A stretch of DNA of 64,000 bases, from positions 202,477 to 266,476 of the forward strand of contig CAWHQR010000001.1 in assembly GCA_963831605.1 (NCBI GenBank). The letters run 5' to 3'. The stretch's first letter is position 1; each line of letters starts with the position of its first letter. The translations under genes and the position numbers were made by a program. This DNA is from DASUPK01 sp963831605 (GTDB taxonomy: Bacteria; Actinomycetota; Thermoleophilia; Solirubrobacterales; 70-9). The notes beneath the pieces are model-generated. The model saw nothing but the letters and a program-made list of their open reading frames with translations, did no database searches and had not been told where the DNA came from. This document shows positions 45,560 to 52,661 of this stretch, one piece after another.

Positions 45560-45931
45560 ATGTCGACGCTTGCAGTAATCGTCGTGGTGGTCGCAGTCGT
45601 AGTGCTGCTGGCGCTAATCGTTCTTTTGAACCGGCGATCGGCCGAGAAACGGCGGGAACGAGAACGTCAGCGCGAACGACTTCGGACCGAGGTGGCGGGA
45701 CACCGTCAGGAAGCCGAGGCCCACGAGGTAACGGCGTCGGAGAAGACGGACGAGGCGGCGCGGGAGCGCGAAGCCGCGGCGGAACATGCGGCGGCCGCCG
45801 AACGCCACGCGCAAGAGGCGAAGCAACGCAAGAGGCGGGCCGCAGAAGCTGAAGAGCGTGCCGGTCGGGAACAGCGCGCCTCGGAATTCCACGACGAGCG
45901 CGCGACAGAGCGCGAACGCGACCTCGACTGA
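45560..45931 (+). CDS. Membrane-anchored charged coiled-coil protein, 123 aa
   Basis: One N-terminal helix (TLAVIVVVVAVVVLLALIVL) followed by about 95 residues of an Arg/Glu/Ala-rich continuous helix. The protein would be anchored in the membrane with a long cytoplasmic coil. Similar proteins are common beside stress genes in this group. Coupled to the 24-residue peptide upstream. Confidence 0.7.
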   Translation: MSTLAVIVVVVAVVVLLALIVLLNRRSAEKRRERERQRERLRTEVAGHRQEAEAHEVTASEKTDEAAREREAAAEHAAAAERHAQEAKQRKRRAAEAEERAGREQRASEFHDERATERERDLD

Positions 45932-46059
45932 GCCTCCGGTCAGTAGCTAGAGCGGTTCGCCCTCTTCGCCGGATGCTGTTGACGGCGTATCCCTAAGCCC
46001 CAACCGCGAGAGAAAAGCGGACTCAACGGAAGCCTCGTCACTAACGCCCGAGCGGGGGT

Positions 46060-46266
46060 TTAAGTGGTTCGGCGAAATCCTTCCGCTGTTGGTCCCGCAG
46101 TGACCAACCGCATTAGGACCGCCTCTCCGCTCAGGCGCAGGCACTCCGGACACCGTTTGTCTCGCTGGCCGCTCTCATCGGCCAATACGAGCCCGCACAC
46201 AGGGCAGCTCGCGTACACCGACCTCTCATCCGCCCACTCGCGATCGGACGACTGTCCCACGATCAT
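46060..46266 (-). CDS. Small zinc-finger protein, 68 aa
   Basis: CPVCG near residue 20 and CPEC near 38 form a two-knuckle zinc ribbon; the tail is basic (GFRRTT). GAGGGAG lies upstream of the ATG at 46266. A longer frame upstream to 46506 has poor coding character and is not used. Function unknown. Confidence 0.6.
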   Translation of the reverse strand: MIVGQSSDREWADERSVYASCPVCGLVLADESGQRDKRCPECLRLSGEAVLMRLVTAGPTAEGFRRTT

Positions 46267-46627
46267 CCAAAACTCCCTCTTTCGACGTCCTTGTCCCTGG
46301 CTCGCCAGGGTTACCCGCCCTGACGCCGTTTCAACCTGACTGGCGGGAGTGCTTAGCGTTCCTTGACAGGGCAGAAAAGGAGCTGGTGCGTCTTGGAGCC
46401 AAGCGGTGACCGGGATATGAATGGCGCGGTCAATGGTTGGGTAGTCCACAACCATGAGCGCAGCAGGGCAAGACGCCGGACACTCCTGGTACCAGCCTGG
46501 GGGCAACAGCTCAAGGAGCGACGGCGAAGCGATGCTCCTAAGGCTGGGATCGAGCTAGCTGGATGACGACGGCGGCGGTTTGGGTCACCCGCGAGGACAA
46601 CGAGGGGCAGGGGTCGATCGGCGGGAT
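46267..46627. other. 361-bp region without a convincing gene
   Basis: Short frames exist on both strands but none has a ribosome site, recognised homology or normal codon use. The right end borders the structured leader at 46,628. Confidence 0.4.
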
Positions 46628-46771
46628 CGAACATATGTTTGAGCGGTGTCTCAGCGGGTATGCGTCGAGGGAAGGAAGCGAGGGCAGCTTTGCTTCGCGA
46701 GGCGAAGCACCTGCCATCCGGTCTGGGAGCAAATGGGCGAGGTGACTGCGGTCACCTTGCACGGCCCAGAC
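46628..46771 (+). promoter_or_regulatory. Structured 5' leader, copy A (riboswitch-like, family unknown)
   Basis: Aligns along its length with 48,895-49,044. Conserved unpaired blocks are TCTCAGCGGGTA, GAGCAAATGGGCGAG and TTGCACGGCCCA. Stems: GGCAG/CTGCC enclosing an 8-bp hairpin (TGCTTCGC/GCGAAGCA); GTCTGGG/CCCAGAC; and inside it GCGAGGTGAC-TGCG-GTCACCTTGC. Against copy B the 8-bp hairpin differs in sequence but still pairs. The leader ends 28 bases before the ATG, and similarity continues into the first six codons. It does not match the c-di-AMP, cobalamin, TPP or other riboswitch consensus sequences I know. Confidence 0.65.
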
Positions 46772-46799
46772 TGACATCCAAGGACAGGAAGTGAAAAGC

Positions 46800-47126
46800 A
46801 TGGAAGCTGCAACGAAGCCCGGTGCCCTGCGCACCGATTCGGTCCGTCGCCAGGGCCGCGTTCGCCGCCTGGCGACCGAGACCAAGCAGGCGTTCAAGAC
46901 CACTGAGTTCTGGGGGATGGTGGGCGTCATCGTCGCCATTCTCGTCAGCGCCGCCGTGATCAAGGGTGGCGACACCAACGGGACCGACGAGTTCATCGCC
47001 CGACAGGCATGGCTCTACGTCGCGATCGTCGCCGGCGCCTACTTCATCGGTCGCGGGCTGGCCAAGTCCGGGTCGAGGGATCCGTACACCGAGAGCCTCG
47101 AGAACGGCGATCGGAACGGTCACTAG
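46800..47126 (+). CDS. Two-helix membrane protein, 108 aa
   Basis: Begins MEAATK, shared with the unrelated DUF892 gene at 49,071. A basic cytoplasmic segment (RRQGRVRRLATETKQAFKTT) precedes two helices (FWGMVGVIVAILVSAAVI and WLYVAIVAGAYFIGRGLA) and an SGSRDPY tail. A common actinobacterial small protein without known activity. ATG 46800 is preferred to GTG 46791 because of the shared MEAATK. Controlled by leader A. Confidence 0.75.
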   Translation: MEAATKPGALRTDSVRRQGRVRRLATETKQAFKTTEFWGMVGVIVAILVSAAVIKGGDTNGTDEFIARQAWLYVAIVAGAYFIGRGLAKSGSRDPYTESLENGDRNGH

Positions 47127-47140
47127 ATCCGATCGTTTTC

Positions 47141-47170
47141 CCGGCCGGGGTCCTACCGGACCTCGGCCGG
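47141..47170 (+). terminator. Hairpin after the two-helix protein
   Basis: Imperfect 13-bp stem (CCGGCCG.GGTCC with GGACC.CGGCCGG) 15 bases past the stop; only a weak T-run follows. Confidence 0.5.
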
Positions 47171-47201
47171 TTATGTCCTTAGCGAAACCGGGAGGTAGAG
47201 G

Positions 47202-47330
47202 ATGTTCGTGGTCTGGAAGCGATCAGGGGAACGCACCCAGGTGCGCTTTATGCCCGGGTGCCTGCTGTGGTCGATCGCCCTTTCAATTGCGCTCACGATC
47301 TTGCTGAACCTGCTGATCAGATTGTTCTAG
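47202..47330 (+). CDS. Small membrane protein, 42 aa
   Basis: Encodes a basic N-terminal segment with VRFMPGCLLWS followed by one long hydrophobic helix (IALSIALTILLNLLIRLF). GGGAGGTAGAGG lies directly upstream of the ATG. Short proteins with this pattern occur throughout the actinobacteria; function unknown. Confidence 0.7.
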   Translation: MFVVWKRSGERTQVRFMPGCLLWSIALSIALTILLNLLIRLF

Positions 47331-47382
47331 CTCGAGCAGTAACTACTTACGTTAATAACACCAACGAAGGGAATCGAATCTA

Positions 47383-47880
47383 ATGGCCCCTCAGACCCGA
47401 ACCCAACGTCAGGCAGCTGCCAAGAAGGCCGCCGCCACACGAAAGCGAAACTCCGCAAGACAGAGCAGCGAGACCGCCAAAGCGTCCGTTCGCCGCACCA
47501 CAACGTCCGCCCAGAGCACCGGTCGCGCAGCCCGCACGGCCTCCAAGCAGGCAGGTCGGGCCACGGCTCGTCGCGTCTCGGCCGAGAAGACTCGCTTTGA
47601 GGCCGTCGCCCGCCAGGCTGAGCGCGTCATTCTGATTCAGGTTGGAGCAACGCTCGAGGCGCGTGACCGCGTAGCCGCGATCATCCGCACCTACAGCGAC
47701 AGCCGACTGGCCCGTCAGCAGCTCAATCGGTTCGAGCGACGCGGCGCAACCGTCCTGCGGCGAAAGCGCCGGGCAGTCGAGCGCCAGGCCGAGGACGTCC
47801 GAGACAGTGTTGAGAGCCGTGCGAACGGCGTTCAGTCGCGCGCCAATGACCTCGTGGAACGCGTTCTGACCCTCTCGTGA
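47383..47880 (+). CDS. Basic Ala/Lys/Arg-rich protein, histone/phasin-like, 165 aa
   Basis: The N-terminal 70 residues are rich in Ala, Lys, Arg and Thr (RQAAAKKAAATRKRNSARQS), like the tails of H1-type or mycobacterial HupB proteins. The C-terminal 90 residues form amphipathic helices (RVILIQVGATLEARDRVAAI; FERRGATVLRRKRRAVERQA), like phasins. DNA binding or compaction under stress is plausible. One of three basic proteins in the island (also 49,787 and 58,060). Confidence 0.65.
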   Translation: MAPQTRTQRQAAAKKAAATRKRNSARQSSETAKASVRRTTTSAQSTGRAARTASKQAGRATARRVSAEKTRFEAVARQAERVILIQVGATLEARDRVAAIIRTYSDSRLARQQLNRFERRGATVLRRKRRAVERQAEDVRDSVESRANGVQSRANDLVERVLTLS

Positions 47881-47915
47881 GTACGCGAAGCACACCCGAG
47901 AACCTTGAGATGGTG

Positions 47916-48314
47916 ATGTCGGAGGAGAACGTCGAGATCGTGCGGCGGATCTATACAGACGGGCTGATCGACCGCGATCCAAAGCGCCTCGTCGACCACT
48001 TCGCCACCCCGGACATCGAATACGTCAATCCTTCCGACGCCGTCGACCCCGGTATTCGTCGTGGCCGCGCTGACGTGAGGCTCGCCCTGCGACGCGCTCG
48101 TCAGTCGTTCCCCTCGTACCGGCACGAGCTTCGTGAACTGTTCGACCTTGGCGATACCGTGGTCGCCGCTGTCAGCCGCCACGCTGGCCGTCCGAGCAGC
48201 AGCGAGATCCAGGAAGAGGCGCACACCTGGACCTTCCGCGACGGCAAGGTCGTTCGATTCGAACGAGGTGGCAATCTGGAGGCCACCCTGGAGACCGCCG
48301 GGCTGCGCGAGTAG
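47916..48314 (+). CDS. SnoaL/NTF2-like protein, copy 2
   Basis: 132 residues beginning MSEENVEIVRRIYTDG and ending LETAGLRE. Nearly identical along the body to copy 1 at 44,763 (GLIDRDPKRLVDHFA, RRGRADVRLALRRARQS) but on the opposite strand, so the duplication included an inversion. It lacks the GAGATACT box of copy 1, so it may be read through from the basic-protein gene 35 bases upstream. Confidence 0.8.
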   Translation: MSEENVEIVRRIYTDGLIDRDPKRLVDHFATPDIEYVNPSDAVDPGIRRGRADVRLALRRARQSFPSYRHELRELFDLGDTVVAAVSRHAGRPSSSEIQEEAHTWTFRDGKVVRFERGGNLEATLETAGLRE

Positions 48315-48352
48315 GCGAGCGGCGGGGCCGGGTCCCTCTCGCCGCGTAGAGA

Positions 48353-48688
48353 TCAGCCGTCGTGGCGCGGGTCGAGCTCTTCGACAGTGTCAGTTAGGTC
48401 GGGCGCCTTTTCGACGATCGCCCAGCCCTCGTTTCGCTCGATCACCGTCTCCACGTCCGGCACCTCGTGACCAGGGACGATCACAAAGCGGCGCGAGTCC
48501 GAGCGGACCCTCTCGTAGTCGGCCTTGCGCAGATCCACATGCTCGCCGCATTCGGGGTTCGCGCACTCGCAGAAGTAGGGCTCGACCGCACTACTCGCGT
48601 GCTGCTCCTCCCAGTCCGCCATCCGCTCGTTGGCGATCCGGAACATCGCCTCGTTCTCGGCCATCCGTTCCCGGCGCTCCGACGCCAT
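48353..48688 (-). CDS. Cys-rich small protein of an actinobacterial family, 111 aa
   Basis: The N-terminal helix RRERMAENEAMFRIANERMA is followed by YFCECANPECGEHVDL, a CxCx4-5C zinc-binding pattern, then RRFVIVPGHEVPDVETVIER and GWAIVEK. The family is abundant in Solirubrobacterales and related actinobacteria and has no known function. It is convergent with SnoaL copy 2. Confidence 0.75.
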   Translation of the reverse strand: MASERRERMAENEAMFRIANERMADWEEQHASSAVEPYFCECANPECGEHVDLRKADYERVRSDSRRFVIVPGHEVPDVETVIERNEGWAIVEKAPDLTDTVEELDPRHDG

Positions 48689-48723
48689 GCCGCTATTTTA
48701 CGACGCTGCAGCATCCGACTTCA

Positions 48724-48774
48724 ATGGTTCGACAGCCGGCACGACACCTCAAAGCCGCCGGGCTGTCGGAGTAG
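48724..48774 (+). pseudogene. Orphan C-terminal scrap of a SnoaL-like gene
   Basis: Sixteen codons ending in HLKAAGLSE and TAG, the invariant tail of the array genes, on the plus strand. Nothing of the protein body remains upstream. With the scrap at 45,345 it shows that the tail module has been left behind repeatedly. Confidence 0.6.
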
Positions 48775-48894
48775 GGCCAATCAGCCTGCGGTAGTCCGCA
48801 CCCTCTCAAACGCTGAAAGCGCGCGGCGAGGTGCGGTTTCTACCGCTTGGACGAAAAGCGGCGGTTGTCTTGCCGACCGGGCTTAGGCTCGCAC

Positions 48895-49044
48895 CGAACA
48901 TATTGTTTGAACGGGGTCTCAGCGGGTAGCTCATTAGTGCGAGGAAGCGAGGCAGCATTGTTTCGCCAGACGCGAAGCAACCTGCCGCACCCGGTTGGGA
49001 GCAAATGGGCGAGCGTGACTGCGGTCACCTTGCACGGCCCAGGC
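48895..49044 (+). promoter_or_regulatory. Structured 5' leader, copy B (riboswitch-like, family unknown)
   Basis: Second copy of the leader at 46,628. The inner hairpin reads TTGTTTCG/CGAAGCAA, with a U-G pair where copy A has C-G; the GTGAC-TGCG-GTCAC hairpin and the single-stranded AGCAAATGG and ACGG are unchanged, and GGTTGGG/CCCAGGC keeps most of the outer pairing. It ends 26 bases before the GTG of the ferritin-like gene. Confidence 0.65.
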
Positions 49045-49070
49045 GGGACACCCAAGGATTGGAGACAACT

Positions 49071-49739
49071 GTGGAAGCCGCCACTAAGGCTAGGGACGCG
49101 AAGGTCGTGCAGCTGCTCAATGAGGCCTATGGCAAGGAGCGCCAGCTAGAGCTCTCGCTCGAGTCCCATATGGCGATGACGACGCGGGCCGACTACGAGA
49201 AGCGCCTGCGACAGCATCTGAAGGAGACGAAGTCCCACGCATCGGGCGTAGCCAAGCGAATTAAGCAACTTGGGGGGACCGCCGAGACGGTTTCGCTGCC
49301 TGGTCCCGAAGCAGCGACCAAGGCTGCGCAGAGCCTGCAGGGCGCGGTCGGTAAGGCGAAGGCCGCGGTGCAGGGCCCACTCCACCTGGCAAAGGGCTCT
49401 GGCGAGCAGGAGAAGATGCTTCACAACGCTCGCGCGGAATATCGCGAGGAGGCCGAGGAGATCGCCACCTACACCGTGATCGACGCGCTCGCCACGTCGG
49501 TGGGGGACAAGCAAACGGCAAAGCTCGCCCGCGACATCCTCAGCGAAGAGCAGCGGATGGCCGAGTATCTGGGCGAGCTGCTTCCGCAGCTGGCCACCGA
49601 CGTCGCTCACGACGAGATCCCTGTGTCGGAGATCAAGGGGAACGCTGATCGGCGGAGGTCTACCTCCTCCGGAGCCACCAGCCGTACGCCAAGGAAGAAG
49701 GCCCCCGGCAACTCAACGAAGAGCAAGCCAAGGAAGTAG
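49071..49739 (+). CDS. DUF892/YciE-type ferritin-like stress protein with basic tail
   Basis: A 222-residue four-helix protein of the YciE/YciF family: LLNEAYGKERQLELSLESHM, RLRQHLKETKSHASGVAKRI, then the second helix pair (EEIATYTVIDALATSVGDKQ, SEEQRMAEYLGELLPQLA). Related proteins are induced by osmotic and general stress. About 40 added C-terminal residues are Ser/Lys/Arg-rich (RTPRKKAPGNSTKSKPRK), suggesting nucleic-acid contact. GTG start with MEAATK, shared with the gene at 46,800. Controlled by leader B. Confidence 0.85.
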   Translation: MEAATKARDAKVVQLLNEAYGKERQLELSLESHMAMTTRADYEKRLRQHLKETKSHASGVAKRIKQLGGTAETVSLPGPEAATKAAQSLQGAVGKAKAAVQGPLHLAKGSGEQEKMLHNARAEYREEAEEIATYTVIDALATSVGDKQTAKLARDILSEEQRMAEYLGELLPQLATDVAHDEIPVSEIKGNADRRRSTSSGATSRTPRKKAPGNSTKSKPRK

Positions 49740-49786
49740 ACGGGCGGCGCGAAGCGCACCTGACTGCACCAGACCTAAGGAGAGAG

Positions 49787-50350
49787 ATGGCGCAATCCAC
49801 CAAGACAAAGAGTTCAAATGGTCGCAGCAACACCCGGCAGAAAGCCACAGGCTCGAGTCGGAGCACCAGTGCGAAACGATCCAACTCGACGAGTTCGAGT
49901 CGCAAAGGCTCGAACGGGAGTCGGGCGAAAGGCTCGAACGGGAGTCGGGCGAAGGGCGCAAGCGCCTCCCGGTCGAGGTCGCGCGCACAGAGCCGGAGCG
50001 CACAGAACCGCAATGGCAATGGTGCCGGCTCGATCGCCGACACGGCTATCGATAAGGCGAAGACATCAGGTCGCGCGGTCGCCGGTGCGGCGGCCAAGGC
50101 AAAGACCCCTCTCATCGCTGGTGCCACTGCGCTCGTCGGAGCCGCCGGCGGCGCGGTGATCAAATCCCGTCTAGAGGTCGGCAACAGCAAGAAAAGCCCG
50201 CTCAAGCGGCTGGGCGGGTCCAAGCAGATGGCGAAGCTGGGCAAGCTCGACCTCGACACGGTGAAGACGCTTGCTACTCAGATGAAGGCCTATAGCCAGC
50301 AGGCTTCCGATATCGCTGACGCGGTCGAAAAGACGCGGAAAAAGAACTGA
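49787..50350 (+). CDS. Ser/Arg/Lys-rich protein with hydrophobic centre, 187 aa
   Basis: Residues 1-80 are low-complexity Ser/Arg/Lys/Asn including a perfect GSNGSRAK duplication; then a Gly/Ala hydrophobic segment (TPLIAGATALVGAAGGAVI) and a helical C-terminus (LDLDTVKTLATQMKAYSQQA). AAGGAGAGAG precedes the ATG. A related architecture is common in actinobacteria; the basic region suggests DNA association, the centre membrane or oligomer contact. Probably co-transcribed with the ferritin-like gene. Confidence 0.65.
   Translation: MAQSTKTKSSNGRSNTRQKATGSSRSTSAKRSNSTSSSRKGSNGSRAKGSNGSRAKGASASRSRSRAQSRSAQNRNGNGAGSIADTAIDKAKTSGRAVAGAAAKAKTPLIAGATALVGAAGGAVIKSRLEVGNSKKSPLKRLGGSKQMAKLGKLDLDTVKTLATQMKAYSQQASDIADAVEKTRKKN
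49907..49954 (+). repeat. 24-bp tandem repeat, two copies
   Basis: Two 24-base units differing at one base, in frame, encoding the doubled GSNGSRAK of the Ser/Arg-rich protein. Confidence 0.8.
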
Positions 50351-50374
50351 CGCTCACGCCGAAGCTCAGCCTCA

Positions 50375-50574
50375 CCCGAGACCCGACAACCCGGCGGTTC
50401 TCAGGTCGTGTGCTCAGCCGGGAAACCGGAAACGCGCAGAATTCGCAATTTTGCGAATGAACATCTTGGAAGGTGGTCAATCTCTGGGTCAGCAAGTTCG
50501 AGATATCCGTCGAGGTCGCGCCGGTTCCATGCCGCGACACCCTGATGGAGCAACTCGAGGTTCTCCTCGGACAT
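50375..50574 (-). pseudogene. SnoaL-like array copy with internal deletion
   Basis: The ATG at 50574 opens a normal array N-terminus (MSEENLELLHQGVAAWNRRD, LDGYLELADPEIDHLP), after which homology stops; the frame ends at 50,401. About ten bases further, GAACCGCCGGGTTGTCGG matches the DNA of the invariant tail. The body between the head and tail modules has been deleted. Last unit of the minus-strand array. Confidence 0.65.
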
Positions 50575-50577
50575 CGC

Positions 50578-50976
50578 CTACTCCGACAGCCCGGCGGCTT
50601 CGAGGGCCTCGTCCCTGGTCCAGAAGACCTGACGCCTCGTGATCAGGCCATCCGCGAGCCAGAAGACCTCCCAAGACACTCGCTCCACCGGCAAGCCGCT
50701 ACCCCTACCACGCCCCCTGCCGCTCGCCGCCATGAGGACCCTGTCATCGCTCAGGGCCGTCAGCTCGTCGATCTCGAGATCGTAATCAATGACTTCGAAA
50801 AGCAGCTCCCTCCACTCTCGCGCCTCCGCCCGCCCGCGGTAGACATCTCGAAACCCAGGGAGGGGCAGGGACTCCCATACGACCTCTGGGCTGAGGAAGC
50901 CCAACCAGGCATCCAAGTCGCGCCGATCGAAAGCATCGATCACTTTCCGCACGATCTCGACGTTCTCCTCCGACAT
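50578..50976 (-). CDS. SnoaL/NTF2-like protein, array gene 5
   Basis: 132 residues. Head MSEENVEIVRKVIDAFDRRD, tail DEALEAAGLSE. The body carries PEVVWESLPLPGFRDVYRGR, the usual cavity-forming segment, and WEVFWLADGLITRRQVFWTR at the last strands. Among the array genes it is closest to the general SnoaL_2 consensus. The stop is followed by GCG and the ATG of the broken sixth copy. Confidence 0.8.
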   Translation of the reverse strand: MSEENVEIVRKVIDAFDRRDLDAWLGFLSPEVVWESLPLPGFRDVYRGRAEAREWRELLFEVIDYDLEIDELTALSDDRVLMAASGRGRGRGSGLPVERVSWEVFWLADGLITRRQVFWTRDEALEAAGLSE

Positions 50977-50979
50977 CGC

Positions 50980-51360
50980 CTACTCCTGAAGCCCGGCGGC
51001 TTCGAGAGCCTCGGCATGGCTGCGGAAGTCCCGGATCTTGACGATCTTGCCGCCGCGATATGTGACCAGCTCCGAGAGTTCATCAGTGAAGTCCAACCGG
51101 GTTGTCTGTCCCGTGCCTTCCATTTCCCCCAGAGCGAGCACGGATTCCCCGAGGTCACGAATATCGTCAAATCGAGCCCTGATTTGCATGGTGCCCTTGA
51201 GGCTCTCCCAAGCCTTCCGGGCTCCGGCATGGCCGCGATACACCTCCACGAGTGTGGACCATTCGACCTCAGGATCGAACTGGTCGATCCATGCGTCAAA
51301 GTCGTCACGGTTCCAGGCCTCCGCGAGGCGCTTGAAGCTCTCGACGTTTTCCTCCGACAT
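50980..51360 (-). CDS. SnoaL/NTF2-like protein, array gene 4
   Basis: 126 residues, the shortest of the array. Head MSEENVESFKRLAEAWNRDD, tail EALEAAGLQE. Body with DPEVEWSTLVEVYRGHAGAR and VLALGEMEGTGQTTRLDF. Three bases separate it from array gene 5, so ribosomes probably re-initiate directly. Confidence 0.8.
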   Translation of the reverse strand: MSEENVESFKRLAEAWNRDDFDAWIDQFDPEVEWSTLVEVYRGHAGARKAWESLKGTMQIRARFDDIRDLGESVLALGEMEGTGQTTRLDFTDELSELVTYRGGKIVKIRDFRSHAEALEAAGLQE

Positions 51361-51362
51361 CG

Positions 51363-51770
51363 CTACTCCGACAGCCCGGCGGCTTCGAGGGCTTCCTGGT
51401 GATCGAGGTAGTCGTCCAGCCGGATGACTTTGCCGTTTCTGTATTGGGCCACGTATGCGATCGGCGACTCGACCTCGGCGCCGCTCTCCCTGCCGCGCAT
51501 GCGGATGTGACCGATCGCGACGATTCGCTCGCCCAGGTCCCGGATCTCCGAGACCTCGATCCGGATCTCAGCGAAGGTCTCGTCAAGGTCCTGTAAGAAC
51601 TCCCTTACGCCGTGGCGGCCGCGGTAGACGGCGGTGTCCCCGCCGAGCAACCTTTGGAACGTGGGCCGCCACTCCACGTCCGGGTCGAAGATCTCCACCG
51701 CCCCCTCGGTGTCTCCGCGGTTGTATGCATCGACCGCACGCCGCCAGGCATCGACGTTCTCCTCCGACAT
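51363..51770 (-). CDS. SnoaL/NTF2-like protein, array gene 3
   Basis: 135 residues. Head MSEENVDAWRRAVDAYNRGD, tail EALEAAGLSE. Body has DPDVEWRPTFQRLLGGDTAV and a strand pair IGHIRMRGRESGAEVESPIA. Only two bases lie between its stop and the next ATG, one fewer than at the other junctions. Confidence 0.8.
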   Translation of the reverse strand: MSEENVDAWRRAVDAYNRGDTEGAVEIFDPDVEWRPTFQRLLGGDTAVYRGRHGVREFLQDLDETFAEIRIEVSEIRDLGERIVAIGHIRMRGRESGAEVESPIAYVAQYRNGKVIRLDDYLDHQEALEAAGLSE

Positions 51771-51773
51771 CGC

Positions 51774-52193
51774 CTACTCCCGCAGCCCGGCGGCTTGGAG
51801 GGCCTCCGACCGGGCCCGGTACACGTGCATGGACGTGGCACGACCGCCGCGAATGGTCCAGACGTGCGTGGTCTCCAGCTCAAGTGGCACGCCGCTCGCT
51901 GCGCCTTGTCCGACGATCCGAGCGAAGACGACCACTCGGTCGCCGGCGTCAAGAAAGCGCTCGGGCTCGAAGTGCCAATCGCGCCAGGTCTCGCTGAGCA
52001 TCGCGGCGAGCTGATCAACCCCATCTCGACCCCGGAACACCGGCTCGCCTTCCGGATAGTCGCCTGGCAGACGGAACTCGAAGTTCTCGTCCAGATCCTC
52101 ACGGAACACGCGATCGATCTGTTCGGTGGTTGCGTGGAGGAGATCACCCTCCGCGTACAGCCGCCGCGCAAGCTCGACGTTCTCCTCCGACAT
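51774..52193 (-). CDS. SnoaL/NTF2-like protein, array gene 2
   Basis: 139 residues, the longest. Head MSEENVELARRLYAEGDLLH, tail EALQAAGLRE. The first helices are extended and acidic (TTEQIDRVFREDLDENFEFR), and ERFLDAGDRVVVFARIVGQG is a clear NTF2-like strand pair. The body is hardly similar to its neighbours apart from the fold. Confidence 0.8.
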   Translation of the reverse strand: MSEENVELARRLYAEGDLLHATTEQIDRVFREDLDENFEFRLPGDYPEGEPVFRGRDGVDQLAAMLSETWRDWHFEPERFLDAGDRVVVFARIVGQGAASGVPLELETTHVWTIRGGRATSMHVYRARSEALQAAGLRE

Positions 52194-52196
52194 CGC

Positions 52197-52595
52197 CTAC
52201 TCCGACAGTCCGGCGGCTTCGAGGGCGTCGGCCATCGTCCAGCCGAAATGCCCCCGCGTGATCTTCCCCTCGCTCAGGAAGAAGACGACAGCCATGGGCG
52301 TCTCGAAGGGGATACCGGTGTCCGCTCCGACCGTCACGTAGCGAATCCGAGCGTGCACCTGGTCTTTTAGATCCTGAATCTCGTCTACCTCGACCCGCGC
52401 CTCGTCCCAGGTATCCCGCAGACGTTGGGCCTGACGCCTCCAGGCATCGAGGCCCCGCTCGACCTCTCCTTCGGGCCAACCCTTCGGCGCGAAAACGACG
52501 ACTTCGGGATCCCAAGCCTGTGCCCACTTGTCCAGGTTTCCGCTGTTAAACGCGTCCCACTGTCCCAGAACAATCTCCACGTTCTCCTCCGACAT
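52197..52595 (-). CDS. SnoaL/NTF2-like protein, array gene 1 (promoter-proximal)
   Basis: 132 residues. Head MSEENVEIVLGQWDAFNSGN, tail DALEAAGLSE. Body with DPEVVVFAPKGWPEGEVERG and late strands MAVVFFLSEGKITRGHFGWT. A GAGATACT box about 13 bases before its ATG resembles the one upstream of copy 1 and may be the -10 of the array promoter, giving a very short leader. Confidence 0.8.
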   Translation of the reverse strand: MSEENVEIVLGQWDAFNSGNLDKWAQAWDPEVVVFAPKGWPEGEVERGLDAWRRQAQRLRDTWDEARVEVDEIQDLKDQVHARIRYVTVGADTGIPFETPMAVVFFLSEGKITRGHFGWTMADALEAAGLSE

Positions 52596-52661
52596 CGCCC
52601 ACGCAGTATCTCTCGGCGGAGTACTGCTTTCTATGCAAAGCGGCTATGTCTCGGGCAGGCC

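Noticed and set aside
46353..46634. Open frames on both strands before leader A
   Set aside because: No ribosome site, no recognisable domain and atypical codon use.
46628..49044. c-di-AMP or cobalamin riboswitch for the duplicated leaders
   Set aside because: The GGGGGACCCA/CAGCTAACC blocks of ydaO and the cobalamin core are absent; resemblance is limited to a short CACCTGCC.
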